DNA from: Odontesthes bonariensis
Taxonomy: Eukaryota; Chordata; Actinopteri; Atheriniformes; Atherinopsidae
DNA length: 64,000 bases
Reading direction: 5' to 3'
Assembly: GCF_027942865.1 (NCBI RefSeq)
Contig: NC_134513.1
Span: forward strand, 34,465,429-34,529,428
Every line of letters starts with the position of its first letter. Position 1 is the first letter of the stretch. The notes under the pieces are model-generated. The model ran no database searches, was not told the origin of the DNA, and saw nothing but the letters and a program-made list of their open reading frames with translations. Position numbers and translations under genes: made by a program. Shown one piece after another: positions 56,901-64,000 of this stretch.

Positions 56901-59900
56901 TGTTAAACATCATGTGGATTTTCTGCTGACATCTTACCCTCCAGATGCCCACGATGACGCCCGGCTGCAGAAGCAACATTTTGATCAGTCCGTCTTTGCC
57001 GATGACGCGATGCCGCTGAGTCTTTGTGTCAAGCTTTAAAATAAGAGAGCGCCAGTGGGGCCTGCAAGAGGAGGGGGGGTGGGGGGTCGTTAGGTCTTTG
57101 TCAATACAGAACACAAGTCCTGCTGACCAGAAGAGGTGCTACAACCGAGCTCGACTTTGAGCCAAGAATGTGGACACAGATGCTCGGTACCCCAGACCCC
57201 TACAGCCCCCCCCCACAGAATCCTTCAGGGGACCCGGTCAGAAGCCGTCTCTCAGCCAGTAAAACACATGTAGACTGGATGCTCAAACTCCCTCAACCCC
57301 CATGAATCCGACATTATGGGGCTTTTTAGGCTGACGACACCTGTGGAGTGGGAGACCGAGGTGGTGGTTCCTACTTTTAAAGGGGTAGTTCGCCTCTTTT
57401 GACATGAAGCTGTATGACATCCCATATTAGCAATATCATTTATTAAATTCGACTTACCTCCTGCTGCGTCCTGTGAGCCGAGTTTTGGCGTTGATGAAGG
57501 TAGTTCGGCTAGTTGGCTGGGGTTTAAAAAATAAAGCGTTGTGCTTCTCAAAACAATATGCGTTCAAAAGAGTAATACATTTGCATCACAAAATCATTCA
57601 TCCAGTAAAAAGTCAGACCTCACAATTGCTTGGCGCCATTTTCTCTCCCTTCGTATCACTGCCGCCTGCCGCGCTGTTACGGCGTTTGCTGCTCGGAAGC
57701 AGGGGACTGCTCGGTCTGCACGGTCTACATAGCCCGTAGTGATACGTAGGTAGAGAGAAAATAGGTCTGACTTTTTCTGGATGAACGATTTTGTGATGCA
57801 AATGTATCACTCTTTTGAACGCATATTGTTTTGAGAAGCAAAACACTTTATTTTTTAAACCCCAGCCAACTAGCCGGACTACCTTCGTCAACACCAAAAC
57901 GAGGCTGGAACTCAGCTCACAGGACGCAGCAGGGGGTAATCAATGTTCATAAATGATATTGCTAATATGGGATGTCATACAGATTCATGTCAAAAGATGC
58001 GAACTATCCCTTTAAGATGGGGGAGTGTGTGGAGAGGAGCTCCGACTGACCGTTGAACCTCGGTTTCAGTTTACATGTCATCACAGCTTCTTTGTATGCA
58101 CACAGGAACAAAATGTTTCCTTCAAACATGAGAGCTCTAAACAGAATCTAATGGAACTGGTTAAACTGCGCGGGACGTGTTTCTTACTTCCTGGCTTTGG
58201 GGCTCTTCAGCGGCTCCTTCCTGACGCCGTACAGCTGGATGCTGCGGATGTGATGGTATTGGACGTAGCCTCCGCTCCAGCGGACGATCACAGAGGACTC
58301 GAAGAAAAACACTCGGCTGTGCTCCAGCGTGCTCTCCCGTCCCAGGTGGTCGCACAGTGTCAGCTCCCAGCTCACATTCAGGCTCCTGGAAGAAAAACAC
58401 ACAACCAACATTCAGGCTTTTTATGTCCACAGCTTCCAGGTTTACGACGTGGGCAGAACCCATTTGTCCATCATACAGACTGATGCAAGGTCAATGAAAA
58501 AGACAAATAATCTACAACGTTGAGCTGAGCAATGAGCTGAGCCAGGTAGAAAACGGTCTCCAGGGCAGCTTTAAGTAGAGCTTTCCCAAAGCTCGTCTCT
58601 CATCAGTCACATTACTACATAAGGGTGAACAAATAAATGACCAATTATCTGTCAAATCAATGTTTTCCATCCATGTGATAAAAATAAAGTGAACCCTCTT
58701 TCAATTCTAAGTTTTTATGAATGAGGAAAACAATATCATCTGGTCTTCCCATCATCATGTGAGCAGATCGAGGCATTCAGCTCCGGTTGCCTGGAAACCC
58801 CCCACGGTGACGTGCGAGCTTCAGGGCCTGACATGCGGCGGAGGACTGTGGATATCACACAAACCTTTTATGGAAAGAAAAATGTAACTTCCAATGTGGG
58901 ACAGCGGTGCAGAACGCAGGAGGAATGCACAGAAATGTCCTGGAGAGCAGAGATTTAGTTCCCGCTGCTCCTGCAGCATCTTTCAGGAAGTTCGAGCGCT
59001 AAGAACTTGAAGACAAAAGGCGATGTCGGGTCTGCAGGACTGTATACGTTTGTTTAAAGAAAGCAACAGAATGTCAAATGTTCAGACTTCGTGTTGATGA
59101 TTATTTTGAAATGGCACAGTACTCAGTTTCTCAGTTCTGTGTTGACGAGCCTGCAGTTGACCTTCCTCAATCATTTACGGTCTAAAATCTAAAACTTCCA
59201 AAAACAGCTTCTCAGGACAGCTCAGTTCACCGGTTTCCTCCACTTTAAAGCAACTTAGCAAATACCATTGGCGTATTTGTTCAATAAATAACAACACAGT
59301 GTGGGGCTGAACGAGAGGGACAAAATTTCATACGATACAATACGACATGACTATGGGTTCAGTGAAAACTAAGCATCTGCATTCGTGGGGTCTTGAGTTG
59401 GAAGTTTGTCGTTATAGAATGGAGCGTTAAACTGACGTACGGTTCAGTCGTCCGGCTCGACCACAGGTCCGTGGTTGCGGCAAAATGTTCAATTTCACGG
59501 AGGTCGGATTCAACATTCATTTTACATGCGTTATAGATTTTTGGAATGGCCACTCGATTAAAATATGTTCGGGATGGTATTTTGTAGCGTTTGTCCAGCG
59601 TCCGAACCATATTCTGAAAGCCCTCTTTTGTGACGGTGTACACGGGCACCACGTCTTTTGCAATGTGGTATGTTGTAGCATCTGTAGGTCTTTGTGCCTG
59701 TGGCATCGACTCATATGGCGTAACGCTACTGAAGGCATCAGCAATCAAACTTTGCTGGGGCTTCACTTTGGATGACTGAGAAGTCTCAGCCGTTTCTCTC
59801 GTTGCGATTTCAGGTGGTGGAACATGTTGCCTTACCTCGACCTGCACAACACCTCGCTCTGGTTCACATCCTCTTTTCTGAATCCAAAACACCTCCAAAT

Positions 59901-62900
59901 AATGGAGAATAACTTGTTTTTTTACACTAAATCCATCGCATGCGCAGATTCTGCACCGGCCTCATCTTCCGCACTCATGTTTCTCTTTTTAATTTTAGTG
60001 TGTGTGTGTCTCAAAAATAAAAAAATAAAAAAGATCTGAAGGACTGCTGCTTTCAATTTTTACAGTGGTAACCACTTCAAACTGTTCACAAAAGTCCGAA
60101 GTCTGGTACCTGAGGACCCACTCCGTCTGTCTGGGCAGGCCGGTGTACGGACTGATGTCCTTCAGCTCTTTCCTCCACTTGTTCATGTCCTGTCCAGCCA
60201 TCGCTCTGAAGTACATCTTCTTCCAGCGGCCCGCTGACTGATCCCCCGCCGCATCTTCCTTCACCGCCGCGTCAGCCGCCGTCTTCGGCTTCCACTTCTG
60301 ACTCCCAAACTCCGGCGTGTAAAGCTTCTGCCACATGACGCTGCCACGGAAAAAAAAGCTCACAGATGGACACAGATTCTGCCAGATGAACGAACGGATC
60401 CTGCGATCCGCTTTTACAACTTTCTGTCCTGAGACTGGATCGGAACAGCTTTATTTTAGCAGTTATACAGTTTGTATTTCAGGCTCAGTTCTGGGCTGCG
60501 TCACACAAAAGGAGACACAGAGATGAACATGCGAATATTACCAGGCCTAAGGTATTACCAGATTAATGTTAGGTGTATCGGTGACTCCACAGGTTTTTGG
60601 ACCCGATGCCCTGATCTGCACGGGCACACACAGCTCAGATGAAACAAAGCACTCACTCGTCGTTGGCGAGCCGGTGGAGGAGCTTGCTGACGTGGCTGAC
60701 GCAGAACAAGGAGGCGGCGTCCAGGTACGACAGAATCTTAATCAGAATCTCAGACGGGAGCCTGAGGAGGAGATAAGAAGGTGTTAGAATGAGGACATGA
60801 TGTTACTCGGCTAAGATGCAGTTTGTATGCTGCCGCTGAGCAGTTCAGCATCACTGCGTCCCCAACTTTATCTTAGACATTTGGACAGTTTTCTGACATA
60901 AACATAAACAAAGACCAGTCATAACCCTCTGCTACAAACTGGGCTTTCTTTTTAAGTGTTGTGTCACCAAACAGATTTATTTCTGTACTATATATTTTAA
61001 TTGAATTAATTGGATTTGATTGGATTATGATTACAATGAATTGGACTCTAATTGGCTTGATTGGACTGTACCATTGAAGTGCCTTGAGATGACATTTGTT
61101 GTGATTTGGTGCTATATAAATAAACTGAATTGAATTTAATTGAATTTGTAACTGCTTCAGAAAGTGTCTGAGGTAAAGGAAACTATGTTGGAACCAGCTG
61201 CTCAGCTCTGTGACCGAACAAGAGGTCAAAACTGGAATTAAGACCTGAAATTCAAAGACATTTACATTGCAAATCTGATCAGGAAATAAACCGGAAGGAT
61301 TCAACTCGTTACACACCCCTTAATCATCTAAAATAATCTTAAATCGACCCAACAATTCTGTGTAGCTTCTCTAATGCCAATCGTTAATTATCTTATCAAA
61401 TCAAATTTATTTGTATAGCACATTTCATGTACAAAACAATTCAAAGTGCTTTACATAAAATAAAAGCATTGCAGCAGGGAGTGGAAGAAGCATTAAAAAT
61501 ACATAAAAGAATATAAAGAGAAACAAATAAAATAAGTTAAATGAATTTAAAAACAAGCAACAGTCCAGATTAGTTAAAACATATTGTGCAGATTTCATGC
61601 ATAGACACATGAGAAAAGAAATGTTTTTAACCTGGATTTTAATCTTACCTTTCCAACCAGTTTTCTTTGGAGGAAGATTTTATTTGAGGAAAGCCTGCTG
61701 CCTGACCCGAGCAGCTGAGATAAAGAAAAAAAAATTAATTAAAAAAAAAAAAAAAAGGCGTATCGCACATAAATTAAATCCAGGGGTGGAAAGTAACGAA
61801 TTACATTTACTCACATTACTGTAATTGAGTACTTTTAATGAGTAATTTGTAATTTTCTGAGTAGTTTTTGAAATGTGTCATTTTTACTTTTACTCAAGTA
61901 CATTTTGACCCAAGTACTTTTACTTTACTACATTTGAAACCCCTCACGTTACTGAGTAAAACAAATATTGATGGTGAAAAATAACAGCTGTCCCGGAACT
62001 GAAAGTTCACAGAGTAACACATTGCTTAGCTCTTCTCTTTACTCGTTTCCATCAGCCCACAGAACGTTAGCTCCCTCTAGGAATTAAATGGTAGCCCTGT
62101 CACATTCAGTTTGAAGGAGTTAATCTTTTTACCTGAGACTGCATTTATGCAGCAATTGACCGACCCCTTCTGAAACAACTCGCTTTGCTGTAGTTTTGAA
62201 AAAAAAATACGGAATAATTGAATAATTAAATTAATTTAATGCCTAGCTAACTGCAGCAATCCTACAGTAGGCCTATTACAATCTGCATTTTTGATAACCG
62301 TGACAGTAAAGCACTTTTTTTTTTTCAAAAGGATGAGATTGTTCTATCTTAAAAAATGTATTTTAAAAATAGTATTTCCTCAATATGAGTGTGCCTACGA
62401 ATACACAACTATACACTTTAATACACCTCGAAATCGATTAAAACAACTTGTACTGAATTTTGATTCATGACTCCTTTTTTGCTTTAAGAAACTGAAAGTA
62501 ATTAAGTAACTTTTACTCAAATTACATTTTAAATGAAGTAATTTTGTACTTTTACTCGAGTAAATTTTGAGATGGGTAATTTTACTTTTACTCTGAGTAG
62601 AATTTAGGCAAAGTAAAGATACTTTTACTTAATTACAATTGTTTAGTACTCTTTCCACCTCTGATTAAATCTATCAAAAAAGACGTCGAGTAAAATCCAT
62701 TTGAATGAACGCCCATCACCTTGGCTCAGTCCCCCTGACGGGGCTCTGCGGCGCCCCAGGCCGCCTCCTCGTCCTCCTGCCGCCCGCCTGTCCTCTATCC
62801 GGGCCCGCAAACCTTCCATCAGCACCCGGTCTTCCTCCTCCGCCATTCTTTTGTCGTGTCACCGCAACAGGTTGGGCAGGGATTCTATCTAAACCCTCCA

Positions 62901-62937
62901 TGAAACTCCGAAAAAACTCACCTCTTCCAGTCGCCAT
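52156..62937 (-). CDS. fbxo15: F-box only protein 15, ten coding exons
   Basis: This is the substrate-receptor subunit of an SCF (SKP1-CUL1-F-box) ubiquitin ligase, known in mammals from embryonic stem cells. Exons in transcript order are 62720-62937, 61649-61714, 60657-60761, 60110-60340, 58188-58385, 56938-57061, 56755-56837, 55740-55885, 52830-52954 and 52156-52422. All borders are AG/GT and every phase matches, giving 520 aa, close to human FBXO15. The N-terminus starts MATGRG as in mammals. The F-box begins LPSEILIKILSYLDAASLFC (about residue 96). Family-specific blocks follow: ISPYTGLPRQTEWVLR, LQPGVIVGIWR, VSLHFHKLVEKSLLGSPA, LGLRGYTLHFVLH and LTLLDEFQKPFWC near the C-terminus. The order and spacing leave little doubt. 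Introns carry a MITE, a minisatellite, a foldback element, a ZBED pseudogene and a hAT MITE. Confidence 0.93.
53872..53908. repeat. (AAAT)n microsatellite
   Basis: About nine AAAT units in fbxo15 intron 9, next to further A/T-rich sequence near 54040-54065. Confidence 0.9.
54406..55005 (+). mobile_element. MITE with putative ORF start, copy 2 (in an fbxo15 intron)
   Basis: Ends CCGCTTTCGGACA and the inverted TGTCCGAATGCGG enclose a body homologous to 12834-13760. Shared words include GGTCCTCCTCGAATTTCG and TTTAGCGCCACATTC, plus an ORF start ATGGAGAGCGGGTAGG that has a stop where copy 1 has GAG. This copy has no LINE insertion and so shows the uninterrupted sequence. Confidence 0.7.
55051..55337. 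repeat. 62-bp minisatellite, five units
   Basis: Units start at 55051, 55113, 55175, 55237 and about 55296. Each reads CCTGATATATGCTCCCAGGA and continues through GGAGTTTTACACCTGCTG. Unit 4 lacks one AAG, and unit 5 is cut short at TTACACAAC. The first unit begins right after the MITE copy at 54406-55005. It lies in the intron between fbxo15 exons 55740-55885 and 52830-52954. Confidence 0.92.
57381..58011. mobile_element. TTAA-flanked foldback element in an fbxo15 intron
   Basis: TTAA lies at 57377-57380 and 58012-58015. Ends AGGGGTAGTTCGC and GCGAACTATCCCT are inverted, and inversion continues for most of each arm (CATATTAGCAATATCATTTAT; GGTTTAAAAAATAAAG). A short G/C-rich centre near 57660-57730 is the loop. 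It is the same structural type as 24372-25026 but unrelated in sequence, and belongs to an abundant fish family. There is no transposase. Confidence 0.85.
59359..59985 (-). pseudogene. ZBED1-like hAT transposase pseudogene in an fbxo15 intron
   Basis: The minus strand begins MSAEDEAGAESAHAMDLV, then a stop. It continues with FGFRKEDVNQSEVLCR (first half of a BED finger), then lacks the second half. Next it reads YHIAKDVVPVYTVTKEGFQN, LDKRYKIPSRTYFNRVAIPK and HFAATTDLWSSRTTEPYVSL, all typical of ZBED1/4-like hAT transposases. Stops, a deletion of the finger and loss of the C-terminal half make it nonfunctional. It sits between fbxo15 exons 60110-60340 and 58188-58385 on the same strand as the gene. 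Confidence 0.8.
61005..61150 (+). repeat. Interspersed repeat (AATTGAATTG family)
   Basis: This copy has ATTGGATTTGATTGGATTA, GTGCCTTGAGATGACATTTG and a GAATTGAATTTAATTGAATT tail, matching the copies near 4490, 9561 and 26500. A different short repeat (TTTATTTGTATAGCACATTTC) occupies about 61398-61460. Both lie in fbxo15 intron 2. Confidence 0.55.
61781..62663. mobile_element. hAT MITE in fbxo15 intron 1, target duplication ATTAAATC
   Basis: Ends CAGGGGTGGAAAGTA and the inverted TACTCTTTCCACCTCTG are flanked by ATTAAATC at 61773-61780 and 62664-62671. The body is rich in TACTTTTACT/AGTAAAAGTA words in both orientations, a well-known abundant fish repeat. It takes up most of fbxo15 intron 1, ending only about 50 bases from exon 1. 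Confidence 0.92.
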
Positions 62938-62999
62938 CGCAGAGTTGTTTGAACGACGGAGGAAGGCTGACTTCCGGTTGATTTCCTAATAAAAGTCCG

Positions 63000-63770
63000 A
63001 TTGGCGTGCAGTAGGGCAGCCGATGCACTAGATGCCAGTGTAGATTTATCTACGTATTAATTGGCTATTTCGTCCATTAACTTAACAATTTGATTTATTT
63101 TGATTATTTATTGAGAATAGTTGTTATCATGCATTTTATCGTCATTTTTAAGCATTTTTATGTGTTTTATGGGGCAAATTCACAATGTTGTATTTTCTCA
63201 TTTGTTTAAAGTGTAATCTGTTTGGCCTGGTGGACCACCTAAACCTCTAAATGTCTGTGTTGACCCCTTCAGACAGACTTTTGGTGATGAGGTGATGAGG
63301 AAAGACTGATCAAAGTTATCCAGATAAATTCCAACAGTGTGCTTATTAATTCAATATAGCTGTGTATGAAGCACTTACTTTGTTTCATAAGTGTACTTAA
63401 AACAGATTTCAAAGTTGCTTCTAATAAATATATTTAACAAAACCTTTGAAATGATACACTTCAGTAACAGCAAATAACTTTAACTTATAGAAAATTTTCT
63501 TTTAGTATTTTCCAATGAAGTGTTCTATAATACAATTATTTCAAACGAGAGAAAATTGTTCTTGTGAAAAACATGACAATTGAATAACTGTGGCAATGAT
63601 CCTAATTAGCCTGATAGTTGAACAGTAATCGGGTTTCTCTTTTGTTTAGTTATTTGAGTTGCTGTGTGTGTCTGTGTGTGTGTTACATAAGTACGCTCCA
63701 GTGTTTAATTTACCTAAAAGCTGTGAAACCTGAGATCTCTTTCACACACATACACACGTGGTGATTGAAC
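63000..63770. other. Region upstream of fbxo15
   Basis: No coding exon was recognised. A TG-rich stretch at about 63662-63682 is present. The fbxo15 promoter should lie near 62940-63050; no TATA box is obvious. Confidence 0.4.
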
Positions 63771-63774
63771 AAAC

Positions 63775-64000
63775 TTTATTGTCCGCAGCAGCACCATCTC
63801 TTCGCCTGTGGTGTAAACATGTTGCCGGTCTCCAAGCAGCTTCATAAACAAGGTGTAAAGTGACAATGTCCTCATATGGGCTTCAGGACAAAGGCAAACC
63901 ATCGTCCTCAGACAGTTGGTTCAGACAGATGTGGTGAGAGCGGCATCTCTGATATCTTTAAATATGTTTTGTATATACATATATTAGATAAAATGTGAAC
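63775..64000 (-). other. Possible 3' end of a minus-strand transcript continuing beyond the window
   Basis: The minus strand reads GGACAATAAAGTTTG at 63775-63780, followed by CACGTGTG. An ORF of 62 codons upstream (63714-63902) has no recognised domain, so this may be 3' UTR. The gene cannot be named. Confidence 0.3.

Noticed and set aside
57473-57897. Two opposite ORFs of about 90 codons with the same peptide
   Set aside because: They are the two arms of the foldback element read in opposite directions, with no domain.
62643-62846. Alternative start MAEEEDRVLMEGLRARIEDR for fbxo15
   Set aside because: This frame leaves exon 1 in the wrong phase for the next exon. The MATGRG frame matches phase and the mammalian start.

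Overview
This window is vertebrate, almost certainly teleost fish, nuclear DNA. The evidence is GT-AG split genes, vertebrate gene families (tetraspanin, pyrin-domain/B30.2 proteins, FBXO15) and a dense mix of transposons typical of ray-finned fish (L2/CR1, L1, Tc1, hAT, Harbinger-like and TTAA-flanked elements, tRNA-derived SINEs). No virus, CRISPR array or rRNA was seen. Exons were placed by hand from splice consensus and phase, so boundaries may be off by a few bases.

Layout. (1) 0.7-17.4 kb, minus strand: an eight-exon tetraspanin gene (tspan8-like, 225 aa in my model). Its first coding exon lies 13 kb upstream of exon 2, and intron 1 is filled with old transposons. (2) 19.3-28.3 kb: a transposon nest. 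A 7.9-kb hAT-type element with matching 8-bp target duplications contains a Harbinger-like element, a LINE, a TTAA-flanked foldback element inside that LINE, and pieces of unrecognised transposon genes. (3) 28.3-32.2 kb: gene-poor DNA with a decayed Tc1 copy. (4) 32.4-48.1 kb, plus strand: three immune-type genes. The first encodes PYD-coiled coil-B30.2 (453 aa). The next two are near-identical tandem paralogues encoding PYD-B30.2-B30.2 (501 and 492 aa). (5) 48.1-52 kb: hAT remnants, simple repeats and the probable 3' UTR of the third PYD gene. (6) 52.2-62.9 kb, minus strand: a complete ten-exon fbxo15 gene (520 aa), whose introns carry several well-delimited transposons and a 62-bp minisatellite. 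(7) 63-64 kb: probably the 3' end of another minus-strand transcript.

The most interesting part is the PYD/B30.2 cluster. PYDs nucleate inflammasome filaments by PYD-PYD contact, and B30.2 domains act as ligand or partner readers. The proteins here join the two without NACHT, RING or B-box, and two of them carry a doubled B30.2. The two paralogues differ mainly in the second half of the PYD (7 changes, 6 of them amino-acid changing, in about 120 bases). Their roughly 1.2-kb B30.2 exon is nearly invariant, while their promoter regions are much more diverged. This suggests an older tandem duplication later homogenised by gene conversion, with the PYD escaping or diversifying. A Tc1 element interrupts the intron of only one copy.
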